Source: Xanthomonas sp. DAR 80977 (GTDB taxonomy: Bacteria > Pseudomonadota > Gammaproteobacteria > Xanthomonadales > Xanthomonadaceae). From it: a stretch of 64,000 nucleotides of DNA. How positions within the stretch are numbered: the stretch's first letter is position 1; each line of letters starts with the position of its first letter. The translations under genes and the position numbers were made by a program. The stretch is taken from the NCBI RefSeq assembly GCF_041240605.1, contig NZ_CP162487.1, positions 1,557,001 through 1,621,000 on the forward strand, written 5' to 3'. Shown one piece after another: positions 1-7,844 of the stretch. The notes under the pieces were generated by a model. The model searched no databases. It was not told the DNA's origin and saw only the letters and a program-made list of their open reading frames with translations.

Positions 1-40
1 CGAGCCGCGAAGCGGCTTAGGCTTGAATGAATTGTTAGGC
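1..40 (-). mobile_element. attC site (59-base element), cut by the window edge
   Basis: Read on the minus strand, this starts with the core box GCCTAAC (40-34). It continues through CAATTCATTCAAGCC into the self-complementary GCCGCTTCGCGGC near the edge. That layout, a RYYYAAC box, a spacer and then a palindromic arm, is typical of integron attC recombination sites. The first core box overlaps the TAA stop of the cassette gene, as is common in cassettes. The partner box GTTRRRY should lie left of the window. Confidence 0.8.
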
Positions 41-421
41 CCCATTGAGGGCCGCCGAAACCGCCTGCTTGAGTATCTGCTCATCGTCTATCAACTCACG
101 GTAGGCGGCATACGATAGTTGGCCGTCATTGACTTGCCGCTCAATAAAAAGTTCGAGTCGCCACTCATCCGGGTCAGGCTTATCAAAGTCAAAATCGATG
201 CCGCCGACACCCGGCGATTTGAAAATATCAACACCAATTCCGTGCGGACGGACAAACCAGCACGTGTTTGGAATGGCCCGAAAGTGGCGATGCTCCCGGG
301 CAAGAATGTCTTGAGGGTCCGCTAAACCAAACGCATGAACAAGCAGCTCTTTAGCCCAGGCGACATTCGCGTACCAGAGTGGGATCGCTTGCTTAATGAG
401 ATCAACGTGAGAATCGGTCAT
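35..421 (-). CDS. integron cassette protein of unknown function
   Basis: A 128-residue protein starting at ATG 421, just after the degenerate GTCAGAC core box of the neighbouring attC, and ending in a TAA that lies inside the next attC. It is the only gene of its cassette. I do not recognise a family. There is no signal peptide or membrane segment. The sequence is acidic in its second half (GIDFDFDKPDPDEWRLEL, then a run around ELIDDEQIL), so a small soluble cytoplasmic protein is likely. A longer in-frame opening exists upstream, but it would run through the attC, so ATG 421 is preferred. Cassette genes often serve defence, toxin-antitoxin or surface roles, but nothing here points to one of these. 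Confidence 0.75.
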   Translation of the reverse strand: MTDSHVDLIKQAIPLWYANVAWAKELLVHAFGLADPQDILAREHRHFRAIPNTCWFVRPHGIGVDIFKSPGVGGIDFDFDKPDPDEWRLELFIERQVNDGQLSYAAYRELIDDEQILKQAVSAALNGA

Positions 422-424
422 GGG

Positions 425-477
425 GTCTGACGCCTGAATTAAGCGGGCCCGCGAAGCGGGTGCGATTGAATGAATTG
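425..477 (-). mobile_element. second attC site, one end lost
   Basis: On the minus strand the order is AATTCATTCAATCGCACC, the palindrome CCCGCTTCGCGGG, CCGCTTAATTCAGGC and the core GTCAGAC (431-425). It matches the attC at 1-40 block for block (same ATTCATTCAA spacer and TTCG loop). Two things are off: the last core is GTCAGAC instead of GTTAGAC, and the outer GCCTAAC box is missing because the sequence changes to CTGCAATTC at 477. The site probably belonged to a preceding cassette that is now replaced. Confidence 0.72.
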
Positions 478-490
478 CAGCGAAACTGGA

Positions 491-680
491 GCGAAACTGG
501 GGGTCAGAGTGCACTTCCCCTACACAGGCCCTTGATGTTACCCGATAGGGCGGCTCGTTTGGATGCACGACCTTGGTCCCGCCGCAGAGCGAAGGATCGC
601 ACATGCCACGCCGTCCCCGACGGGATCTCTCCGGTACCGCCCAGCATCTTGGAGGAAAGTACACACTGCCCCTGTTTCGC
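491..680. mobile_element. inverted-repeat bounded non-coding element (MITE-like)
   Basis: The left end contains GCGAAACTGGGGGTCAG followed by AGTGCACTT (491-516). The right end, read on the minus strand, contains GCGAAACAGGGGCAG followed by TGTGTACTTT (680-656). The two ends are imperfect inverted repeats enclosing about 140 bases without a believable gene. A third partial copy, CGAAACTGGA, lies just before the left end. The element abuts the truncated attC. No transposase is encoded, so it would be a passive element or a remnant of a transposase gene. The assignment rests on the end symmetry only. Confidence 0.5.
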
Positions 681-760
681 TGACCCCTGTTTTCGACGCT
701 TGCACTGTCACGTGGCAGAGAAGCACAGCGTGCACTGCGGGCCGATGCCTCTGTAAAGGT

Positions 761-1477
761 TCAGCCGCGGCCACGGCCACGTCGAAGGCGTGGCCGTCGA
801 TTGGAGGCACTTGTTGGGCCTTTGTCGTGGACCAGGTGTGATGCAATCCATCCGATAAGGGGGATCGCTATTGCAGTACAGATCCATTGCCAGTAACTAA
901 ATAAGAAAAACACCATGCTTTGGGGCCATGCAACCTTGACGTTCAAATTTTTGCTGAATGTCTTGACGGTATGGTGAAAATGCTGGCCATTTGCCGATAA
1001 ATGAGCATTTAAGGTTAAGAATATCCTTTGCTCTCCTAGCTCTTTTGCCCTTATCTCCCATTTCCATTCAGCAACGCCAGAGCCACTGACAGCTTGATGC
1101 TCCGGAGTAATCGGACTTACGTCGAATGCCTTGCCTGCTAGCCTGGCGTCCATGTCGTTGGAGAATTGAATTCGATAAGTTTCTTTGTTTCCTCTTTCGT
1201 CAATTAAAGATATAAGTTGTTTTCCAGTCTTGCTCTCAGAGAGGAGCAGCTGAACCACGGTTGTTTCCCCGTACCCAACGAATTCTGGGCTGTTGAATGC
1301 GATATTCCCCCAGTTGAGTCGGTCGATTTCTTGTTCAATTACGTGGGGTAAGCGTGTCGACGGCGGAGGCCTGTCAGTACTTGCACTAAAGAACAAGAAC
1401 GAGAATATTGAGAATATCAGTAAGAGGAGGGCCAGTGCCAAAAATGCTGCGATGAGGGTGCGCTTCTTGGTTTTCAT
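761..1477 (-). CDS. hypothetical membrane-anchored protein
   Basis: 238 residues starting at ATG 1477. The N-terminus is basic (MKTKKRT) followed by a strongly hydrophobic stretch at about 9-31, so it enters the membrane or is exported. A middle domain of about 150 residues looks beta-rich. A second hydrophobic segment (WICTAIAIPLIGWIASHL) lies near the C-terminus, before a basic tail ending RLRRGRGRG. The last 20 residues are GC-rich and unlike the rest, suggesting the original end was replaced by readthrough into neighbouring DNA. The gene is visibly AT-richer than the surrounding chromosome and sits next to the integron cassette, so it is probably acquired. I recognise no family. Confidence 0.6.
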   Translation of the reverse strand: MKTKKRTLIAAFLALALLLLIFSIFSFLFFSASTDRPPPSTRLPHVIEQEIDRLNWGNIAFNSPEFVGYGETTVVQLLLSESKTGKQLISLIDERGNKETYRIQFSNDMDARLAGKAFDVSPITPEHQAVSGSGVAEWKWEIRAKELGEQRIFLTLNAHLSANGQHFHHTVKTFSKNLNVKVAWPQSMVFFLFSYWQWICTAIAIPLIGWIASHLVHDKGPTSASNRRPRLRRGRGRG

Positions 1478-1498
1478 TATTCTTGGCCCAAATTTAAT

Positions 1499-1648
1499 TT
1501 AGGTCCAAATAGCATTGGACGCCATAATGATGGGTGGCCAGACGTATAGCTCATGGTTGCCACCGCCTCCTGGCGCAGTACTTATAATCTCGGCCTTTCC
1601 CCAGCCCTGCCGTTGCACAATCTCTGCGTCTGATACTGCCGCAATTAT
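1499..1648 (-). pseudogene. 3-prime remnant of an unknown gene
   Basis: On the minus strand a reading frame opens after a TGA at 1651-1649 and ends in TAA at 1501-1499, 21 bases before the start of the membrane protein gene. Its 49 residues end QGWGKAEIISTAPGGGGN then HELYVWPPIIMASNAIWT, which has the look of a real protein tail, but there is no usable start codon or ribosome site. An alternative is a 25-residue peptide in another frame from ATG 1554, preceded by AGGAGG and overlapping the next gene as TAATG. I favour a truncated gene at the edge of acquired DNA. The rest of 1652-1802 shows nothing recognisable. Confidence 0.35.
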
Positions 1649-1802
1649 TCAGCGCATCCCCGCACAGAGCCGACGCTACCACCGGTGGAACGCGGCCACA
1701 AGCTTGGACCGATCGGTGGAGCCGCCGGCGGTCATCCTCAGTGAGGGGATAGCAGAGACACGCGCTATCCGAATTTACCGGATGGCGCGGACGCGTGATG
1801 GC

Positions 1803-3650
1803 TCAGCCGCTCGGGTTACCCCAAACCTGCGCCTTCACCCCACGCACGCTCGCCTCAGCCGCGCTATCCAGATCGAACACGATCACGCTGTTCTCGCCTT
1901 TGCGCTGCATCGGCGCCGGGAAATACAACGCCCGCTGTGGTCCGATGTTCCAATGCCGCCCCAGGTTATGGCCGTTGGCCCAGGCGAAGCCTTTGCCGAA
2001 GGTCTGCATGTCCAGGAAGGTGTCGGTGGGCGTGCCGATCTTGACGGTGCCGCGGTGGAAGGCGGGGCCGTCGACCTTGGCGGTGGTCCAGCCGGTGAGC
2101 TTGCTCGGGTCGTCCATCGGCAGGGGGAAGGTCTGCCAGCCGGTCAGCGGCTTGCCGTCGAGCAGGACGGGGTCGATCAGCCCGGTGCGGCCGTCGGCCA
2201 GGTGGGCGCCGTAGTTGATGCGGCCGCCGTTTTCCACCAGCACGTCGAGGGTGTGGGTGCCGGCGGGGATGTCCACGTCCACGGCCACTTGCTGCAGGCG
2301 GCGTTCGGCGCTGCCGGCCAACTGGCGATCGACGTAGACGCGGGCGTAGTCGCGCACCTCGCCCAGGTACAGGCTGCCCTTGCGCGGGCCGGTGACGGTG
2401 GTGCGGTAGAGGATGTAGCCGTAGGCCTGGCCGTAGCGCTCCATCGGCTGCGGGCTGTCGGTGGTGGCGGCCGGCGCGGGCAGGTTGTCCCACAGCGAGG
2501 CGGATTCGCGCAGCGGGGTGGGGGGCAATTCGGCGAAGCGGATCGGCTTGGGCAGGGCGGGCGGCTGTACACCGGTGACGCGGGCGATGGCGTCGCGGAA
2601 CAGGGCGAACTTGGGCGTGGGCCGGCCGGCTTCGTCCAGCACGGCGTCGTAGTCGTAGCTGGTGGTCTGCGGGGCGTAGTGGTCGCTGGCGTTCTTCTGG
2701 AAGTTGGCGCCGTTCATGAAGCCGAAGCTGGTGCCGCCGACGAACATGTAGAGGTTGGCGGAATGGCCCTGGCGCAGGATCCATTCGAATTCGCTGGCCT
2801 GCTTGGCGGCGTCGGTGGCCGCATGCTTCTCGCCCCACTGGTCGAACCAGCCGGCCCAGTATTCGCCCACCATCTGCGGTTGGCCGGGGCGGAACTTGGC
2901 CAGGGTGTCGAAGGCGCTCTTGGCGTCGCCCGGGGCGAAGTTCACCACGGCGAGGGTATCGGGCAGGGTGCCGTTGGCGAGCACGTCGGCGCCGTCGGAG
3001 GTGAACAGCAGGGCCTGGTCGAAGCCGGCCTTGACGAACATGGCGCGGTTGGCCTGCATGTAGACGTGGTCGTCGTCGTAGGAGCCGTATTCGTTCTCGA
3101 CCTGCACGGCGATGATGGGGCCGCCGTTGCGGTTGAGTTTCGGCTTGACCTGCGCGGCGACGGCGTCGAGGTAGGCCTGGCTGGCGGCGAGGAAGCGCGG
3201 GTCCTGGCTGCGCACGCGCATGCCCGGTTCGGCGAACAGCCAGGCCGGGTAGCCGCCGGCTTCCCATTCGGCGCACACGTAGGGGCCGGGGCGCAGGATG
3301 ACGTTGAGGCCCTGGGCGGCGGCTTCGTCGATGAAGGCGGCCAGGTCGTTGTTGCCGCTGAAGTCGAACTGGCCCTGGCGCGGTTCGACCAGGTTCCAGA
3401 ACACGTAGGTCTCCACGGTGTTCAGGCCCATGGCGCGCGCTTTCTGCAGGCGATCCTTCCAGTAGGCGCGCGGGATGCGCTGGAAGTGGATGGCACCGGA
3501 GATGATCTGGTACGGCTTGCCGTCGCGGGTGAAGTGTTCGCCCTGGGTGGCGAAGGCGGGCCAGGGCGTGGCGGCATGCGTCGGCTGTGCGGATGCCGGT
3601 AGGGACAGCAGGAGCGACAGGGCAAGGGCGGACAGGGAGCGACGCAGCAT
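1803..3650 (-). CDS. nixL: GH35 beta-galactosidase, last gene of the N-glycan operon
   Basis: 615 residues with a signal peptide (about 1-22, cleaved after ASA). The N-terminal TIM barrel carries the GH35 signature GGPIIAVQVENEYG, with the acid/base Glu at about 187. The nucleophile Glu is at about 263 in MVGEYWAGWFD. The C-terminal part is built of beta-sandwich galactose-binding modules (from about 380). It should remove beta-linked galactose from the outer branches of plant complex N-glycans, probably in the periplasm. It is the distal gene of the nixE-L operon, separated from nixK by a REP pair, which could lower its expression. The family is certain from the motifs; the exact substrate is inferred from the operon. 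Confidence 0.93.
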   Translation of the reverse strand: MLRRSLSALALSLLLSLPASAQPTHAATPWPAFATQGEHFTRDGKPYQIISGAIHFQRIPRAYWKDRLQKARAMGLNTVETYVFWNLVEPRQGQFDFSGNNDLAAFIDEAAAQGLNVILRPGPYVCAEWEAGGYPAWLFAEPGMRVRSQDPRFLAASQAYLDAVAAQVKPKLNRNGGPIIAVQVENEYGSYDDDHVYMQANRAMFVKAGFDQALLFTSDGADVLANGTLPDTLAVVNFAPGDAKSAFDTLAKFRPGQPQMVGEYWAGWFDQWGEKHAATDAAKQASEFEWILRQGHSANLYMFVGGTSFGFMNGANFQKNASDHYAPQTTSYDYDAVLDEAGRPTPKFALFRDAIARVTGVQPPALPKPIRFAELPPTPLRESASLWDNLPAPAATTDSPQPMERYGQAYGYILYRTTVTGPRKGSLYLGEVRDYARVYVDRQLAGSAERRLQQVAVDVDIPAGTHTLDVLVENGGRINYGAHLADGRTGLIDPVLLDGKPLTGWQTFPLPMDDPSKLTGWTTAKVDGPAFHRGTVKIGTPTDTFLDMQTFGKGFAWANGHNLGRHWNIGPQRALYFPAPMQRKGENSVIVFDLDSAAEASVRGVKAQVWGNPSG

Positions 3651-3693
3651 GTGGGGGTCTCTGGCGGTGGTGAGGTTGGGCTTGTGCTTTTTT

Positions 3694-3761
3694 GTAGGAG
3701 CGGCTTTAGCCGCGACCGAGTGCTGGCGGTGAGTTTCGGTCGCGGCTGAAGCCGCTCCTAC
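3694..3761. repeat. REP pair between nixK and nixL
   Basis: Two inverted copies of a 24-base unit beginning GTAGGAGCGGCTT are separated by about 20 bases, forming a strong stem-loop in the nixK-nixL gap. The same family occurs at 6160-6228 (pair), 10472-10495 (single) and 41622-41645 (single). In an operon such stems usually act on mRNA stability or partial termination. Confidence 0.9.
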
Positions 3762-3773
3762 AGGGGGGGCGTC

Positions 3774-6116
3774 TTACACAAACGAGGGCGGCAGATCTTC
3801 CTTGGCTGCGCCGAAGGCGGGATTCGGCTTGGGGCCCATCTCCAGTTCCAGGGTGCCGCCGGCGGCGAGGTCGGCGTGGCGCAGCCAGCTGCGCGTGTAC
3901 GGCTTGCCGTTCCAGCGGGCGCGCTGGATGTAGACGTTGGCGGCGCTGTTGCCGTGGGCGACGACGCTGAGCGTGCGGCCGTTGCCGACATCGACGTCGG
4001 CGCGCTTGAACAGCGGGCTGCCGAGCACGTAGGTGGCGCTGACCGGGTCCACGGCGTAGAAGCCCAATGCGCTGAGCACGAACCAGGCGCTCATCTGCCC
4101 GCAGTCCTCGTTGCCGGACAGGCCGTTGCGCGCGTCGTGATATTGCTCGCGCAGCAGCCGCCGCACCATCGCCTGGGTCTTGTACGGTTGCCCGGCGTAG
4201 GCGAACAGGTAGGCCACGTGGTGGCTGGGTTCGTTGCCGTGCGCGTACTGGCCGACCATGCCGTCGATGTCCGGCGGCGCGTCGGCCGGCAGTTCGGAGC
4301 TGGTGGAGAACAGTTCGTCGAGCTTGGCGACGAAGCCGCCGCGGCCGCCGAACAGCTCCATGTAGCCGTACAGGTCGTGCTGGTTGAGGAAGGTGGCCTG
4401 CCAGGCGTTGGACTCGGTGAAATCGCGCCACTTGGTCAGGTGGCCCATCGCACGCGGATCGAACGGAGCGGCCCAGTCGCCGTTGCTCAGCCGCGGCTGC
4501 ACGAAGCCGCTCTTGCGATTGAAGACGTTGCGGTAGTTGCGCGAGCGTTCGCGCAGGGCGCGCGCCTCCTTGGTGGCGCCGGCGGCCTGCGCCAGGTGCG
4601 CCACCGCCCAGTCGTCGTAGGCGTATTCCAGGGTGCGGCTGACCGCTTCGTCGACGGTGTCGCTGGGGATGTAGCCGCGCTTGCGGTATTCGTCCAAACC
4701 GTGCGTGGTGTCGTCCATCGCGCGCTTGCGGTAGGCCGGCCAGGCGGCGGCGTAGTCGATGCCGGTGAAGCCCTTGGCGTGCGCTTCGGCCAGTACCACG
4801 GCGGAGTGGTAGCCGATCATGCAGCCGGTCTCCACGCCCTGCAGCGGCCAGATGCCGACGCCGTCCGGGCATTCGTTGGCGCCGCGCACCAGGCACTGCA
4901 CCAGGTCGGGCACGCGTTCGGGCTGCATCAGGGTCAGCAAGGGGTGCAGGGCGCGGTAGGTGTCCCACAGCGAGTAGGTGCTGTAGTTGTGGTAGCCGGC
5001 GGGCGCCTGGTGCACCTGCAGGTCCATGCCGCGATAGCGGCCGTCGGTGTCGCTGAACAGGGTGGGCGCGAGCAGGCTGTGGTACAGGCCGGTGTAGAAG
5101 ATGCGCTGCTGCGCGTCGTCGTCGCTGTCGATGCGCACCCGCGCCAGTTCCTTCTCCCACGCGGCCACCGCGGCGGCGTGCACGCGCGCGAAATCGAAGT
5201 CGGGCAGTTCGGCGTCGAGGTTGGCCAGGGCGTTCTCGGCGCTGACCGCAGAGATGCCGACCTTGACCAGCAGCGGCGCGTCGGCCGCGTCGGGGTAGTG
5301 CAGCGCCACCTTCAGTTGGGTGCCGTCGGCCTGGCCCGCGCCGGCGGCCAGGGGCTGGTCTTCGGAGTAGAGCTGGGCCTTGGCGAACGGCCGCGACAGG
5401 CGCATGGCGAAGTAGATGTAGCGGCCCGGCGCCCACTGGTACACGCGGCGCCCGCCGGTCAGGGTGCGCGCATCGACGATGCGCAGTTGCGCGTCGCTGA
5501 CCCGGGTCGCGATCTCCGGCTTGTCCTGCATGCCGTGGCACAGGTCCAGCAGCAGGTGCGCGGGCTTGCCCTTGGGGAAGTGGTAGCGGTGCAGGCCGGC
5601 GCGCGCGGTGGCGGTCAGCTCGGCGTGTACGCCGCTGTCCTTCAGTCGCACCCGGTAGTAGCCGGGCGAGGCGGCTTCGTCGGCGTGGTCGTAGCGCGAG
5701 CGGTAGCCGGCGTCGGGATCTTCCAGCGTGCCGGGGACAAGCTTGACCTCGCCGGTGGCCGGCACCACCAGGAAATCGAGCAGGTCGCCGACGCCGGTGC
5801 CGGACAGGTGGGTGTGCGAGAAGCCCATGATCGAGCCGTCGGACTCGTGGTAGCCGGAGCACGAATCCCACACCGCGTTGTAGGTGTCCGGGCTCAGCTG
5901 CACCATGCCGAACGGCAGCGTGGCGCCGGGGAAGGTGTGGCCGTGGCCGCCGGTGCCGATGAACACGTCGACGTGGCGGGTGAGCTCGGCCTTGGCGCGC
6001 GCGTCGGCGGGCAGCGCGTAGCTGCCCGCGCGCGCCTGCGCCAAGCGGGCGATGCCGCTGCTGCCGAACAGGGCCAGGGCGATGGCGCCCTGCAGGAAAC
6101 CGCGTCGTGTGGCCAT
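3774..6116 (-). CDS. nixK: GH92 alpha-mannosidase
   Basis: 780 residues. The start MATRRGFLQG followed by a hydrophobic stretch is a twin-arginine (Tat) signal, so the enzyme is folded before export to the periplasm. GH92 motifs are clear: GTGGHGHTFPGATLPFG (about 54-70), GFSHTHLSGTG (about 98-108), the catalytic acid Glu at about 629 in HGNEPSHH, and the catalytic base region SGNEDCGQMSAW with Asp at about 671. GH92 enzymes are calcium-dependent exo-alpha-mannosidases. In X. campestris NixK removes the alpha-1,3-mannose and opens the glycan for NixI and NixJ. Length is normal for the family. It is flanked by REP pairs on both sides, within the operon. Confidence 0.94.
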   Translation of the reverse strand: MATRRGFLQGAIALALFGSSGIARLAQARAGSYALPADARAKAELTRHVDVFIGTGGHGHTFPGATLPFGMVQLSPDTYNAVWDSCSGYHESDGSIMGFSHTHLSGTGVGDLLDFLVVPATGEVKLVPGTLEDPDAGYRSRYDHADEAASPGYYRVRLKDSGVHAELTATARAGLHRYHFPKGKPAHLLLDLCHGMQDKPEIATRVSDAQLRIVDARTLTGGRRVYQWAPGRYIYFAMRLSRPFAKAQLYSEDQPLAAGAGQADGTQLKVALHYPDAADAPLLVKVGISAVSAENALANLDAELPDFDFARVHAAAVAAWEKELARVRIDSDDDAQQRIFYTGLYHSLLAPTLFSDTDGRYRGMDLQVHQAPAGYHNYSTYSLWDTYRALHPLLTLMQPERVPDLVQCLVRGANECPDGVGIWPLQGVETGCMIGYHSAVVLAEAHAKGFTGIDYAAAWPAYRKRAMDDTTHGLDEYRKRGYIPSDTVDEAVSRTLEYAYDDWAVAHLAQAAGATKEARALRERSRNYRNVFNRKSGFVQPRLSNGDWAAPFDPRAMGHLTKWRDFTESNAWQATFLNQHDLYGYMELFGGRGGFVAKLDELFSTSSELPADAPPDIDGMVGQYAHGNEPSHHVAYLFAYAGQPYKTQAMVRRLLREQYHDARNGLSGNEDCGQMSAWFVLSALGFYAVDPVSATYVLGSPLFKRADVDVGNGRTLSVVAHGNSAANVYIQRARWNGKPYTRSWLRHADLAAGGTLELEMGPKPNPAFGAAKEDLPPSFV

Positions 6117-6159
6117 GGTGCTGTCCTCGGGTGTGCAGCGGAGAGGTGGTGGTGTTTTT

Positions 6160-6228
6160 GTAGGAGCGGCTTTAGCCGCGACCGTGGCGCTGCCGGTAAG
6201 ACTCGGTCGCGGCTGAAGCCGCTCCTAC
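6160..6228. repeat. REP pair between nixJ and nixK
   Basis: Inverted copies of the GTAGGAGCGGCTT unit (6160-6183 and 6205-6228) form a stem-loop in the 127-base gap between nixJ and nixK. It is nearly identical to the pair at 3694-3761, so the two gaps probably received the same mobile repeat. Confidence 0.9.
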
Positions 6229-6243
6229 AGGGGGCGGGTGGGC

Positions 6244-7764
6244 TCAGGCTTTCAGCAGGTGCGGCTTGCGTTGGTGCAGGTCGATGATCAGTTCGCCGAA
6301 CAGGGTGTTGGCCCAGGCGAACCAGTCGCGGGTGAAGGTGCTCGGGTCGTCCTTGTGGAAGGCTTCGTGCATGAAGCCGCTGCCGGCGTCGGTACTCTTC
6401 AGCCAGGCCAGGCATTGGCGGATCTGCGCGTCGTCGTCGCTGGCCAGCGCGTACTGCATGATCGACATCGGCCAGATCGTGCCCATGCCGCTGTGCGGGC
6501 TGCCCACGCCTTCGGCGGCGCGGCCGCGGTAGAAGTACGGGTTGCGCTCGCTCCACGCCAGCTGGCGGGTACGCAGGAACAGCGGGTCGCGGCGGTCGCA
6601 GCAGCCCAGGTAGGCCAGGCTCAGCAGGCCCGGCGCGTTGGCGTCGTCGATGAACAGCTGGTTGCCGTAGCCGTCCACTTCGTAGGCCCAGAACGCCTGC
6701 CCGTCGGCATCGCGCATCTGCCCGAACCGGCGCGTGGCGGTCTCCACTTCGTCGGCCAGCGCGCGGCATTCGCCGGCGAAGGCGGCATCGCGGTGCAGCG
6801 CCTCGCTCATCGTCGCCAGCTGGCGCAGCGAGGTCACCGCGAACAGGTTGGCCGGCACGAACAGCGGGTACAGGCAGGCGTCGTCGGACGGGCGGAACAT
6901 CGAGTGGATCATGCCGTTGGGCTTGGTCGGCTGGCCGTAGCCCTCCAGCACCAGGGTCTCGGTGGCCAGCGGCGAGGGGCGCTGGAAGCTGTAGGGGCCG
7001 CGGTCTTGCAGGCGCTGCTGCTCGCGGAAGGTCCTGACCACCACGTGCATCGCCGCGCGCCAGTCGTCGTCGAACGGCGCGGTGTCGCCGCTGGCGCGCC
7101 AGTACTCGTGCGCCAGCCGGATCGGGTAGCACAGCGAATCCACTTCCCACTTGCGCTCGCCGACGCCGGGCTTCATCTCGGTGATGTCGTCCACCGACCA
7201 CTTCAGGCGCTGGCTCTTGCCGTCCGGCAGGAACGCGTTGGCGTAGGGGTCGAGCTGGATGCAGGCGGCCTGGCGCTGGATCAGGCCATGGAACATGCGC
7301 CGCAGCGCCGGGTCGCGTTTGGCCAGCGGGACGTACGGATGCACCTGCGCCGAGGAATCGCGCAGCCACAGCGCCTCGATGTCGCCGGTGATGACGAAGG
7401 TGTCCGGCTTGCCGTTGCGGGTGCCGATTTCCACGGTGGTGTCGAGCGTGTTCGGGTAGCAGTTCTCGAACAGCCAGGCCAGGCGCGGATCGGCGATGCC
7501 GGCCTTGACCGTGCGCAGGTGCTTCTCCACCGCGGCGCTGACGAAGCGCCGCTTTGCCGGCGGCGGGCGCTTGCTGGGCAGCGCCGTCGCCGGCGCGCCG
7601 GCAGCGGCGGCGAAGCCGGGCACGGCGCTGGCGAGCAGGCTGGCGCCGGCGGCGCTGCCTAGCAGGTGGAGGACGTCGCGGCGGGTGACGCCGGGACTCG
7701 GGACTGGGGACTCGGGACTCGCCGAGTCACTGCAGGGAAGCATGGGCGTGGAATCTTGGGTCAT
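6244..7764 (-). CDS. nixJ: GH125 alpha-1,6-mannosidase
   Basis: 506 residues if translated from ATG 7764 (AGGAG upstream); ATG 7743 is an alternative. After an odd Ser/Pro-rich leader comes a Tat motif, VTRRDVLHLLG, and a hydrophobic stretch, so the protein is exported. GH125 hallmarks are ALWLRDSSAQVHPY, MFRPSDDACLYP (probable acid), GSPHSGMGTIWPMS and GFMHEAFHKDDP (probable base Glu). GH125 enzymes are exo-alpha-1,6-mannosidases; in X. campestris NixJ acts after NixK and NixI have trimmed the core. The 20-odd residues before the twin arginines are translated from a GGGACTC heptamer repeat (7692-7722), an insertion that does not look like part of the family. Confidence 0.93.
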   Translation of the reverse strand: MTQDSTPMLPCSDSASPESPVPSPGVTRRDVLHLLGSAAGASLLASAVPGFAAAAGAPATALPSKRPPPAKRRFVSAAVEKHLRTVKAGIADPRLAWLFENCYPNTLDTTVEIGTRNGKPDTFVITGDIEALWLRDSSAQVHPYVPLAKRDPALRRMFHGLIQRQAACIQLDPYANAFLPDGKSQRLKWSVDDITEMKPGVGERKWEVDSLCYPIRLAHEYWRASGDTAPFDDDWRAAMHVVVRTFREQQRLQDRGPYSFQRPSPLATETLVLEGYGQPTKPNGMIHSMFRPSDDACLYPLFVPANLFAVTSLRQLATMSEALHRDAAFAGECRALADEVETATRRFGQMRDADGQAFWAYEVDGYGNQLFIDDANAPGLLSLAYLGCCDRRDPLFLRTRQLAWSERNPYFYRGRAAEGVGSPHSGMGTIWPMSIMQYALASDDDAQIRQCLAWLKSTDAGSGFMHEAFHKDDPSTFTRDWFAWANTLFGELIIDLHQRKPHLLKA

Positions 7765-7841
7765 GGCGTAAACGAACTCCTGCAATATGCGTTGCGACGT
7801 GCTGTGCTTTCCCGAGTCCCGAGTCCCGAGTCCCGAGTCCC
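7692..7841. repeat. inverted heptamer arrays around the nixJ start
   Basis: GGGACTC-type units lie at 7692-7722, inside the nixJ coding sequence, and four GAGTCCC units at 7814-7841, just after the nixI stop. The two arrays are inverse complements and enclose the nixJ start codon (7764), so the transcript can fold into a long stem there. The same heptamer family occurs at 37148-37397. Confidence 0.85.
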
Positions 7842-7844
7842 GCG

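Noticed and set aside
1515..3602. 695-residue plus-strand frame across the left edge of nixL
   Set aside because: Most of it is antisense to the GH35 gene, and the first part crosses a gene remnant on the other strand.
3876..6287. 803-residue plus-strand open frame opposite nixK
   Set aside because: It is the mirror of the GH92 gene, rich in Val, Gly, Arg and Ala as GC-rich shadows are, and has no domain. The same applies to long frames opposite the other hydrolases, receptors and fadE.
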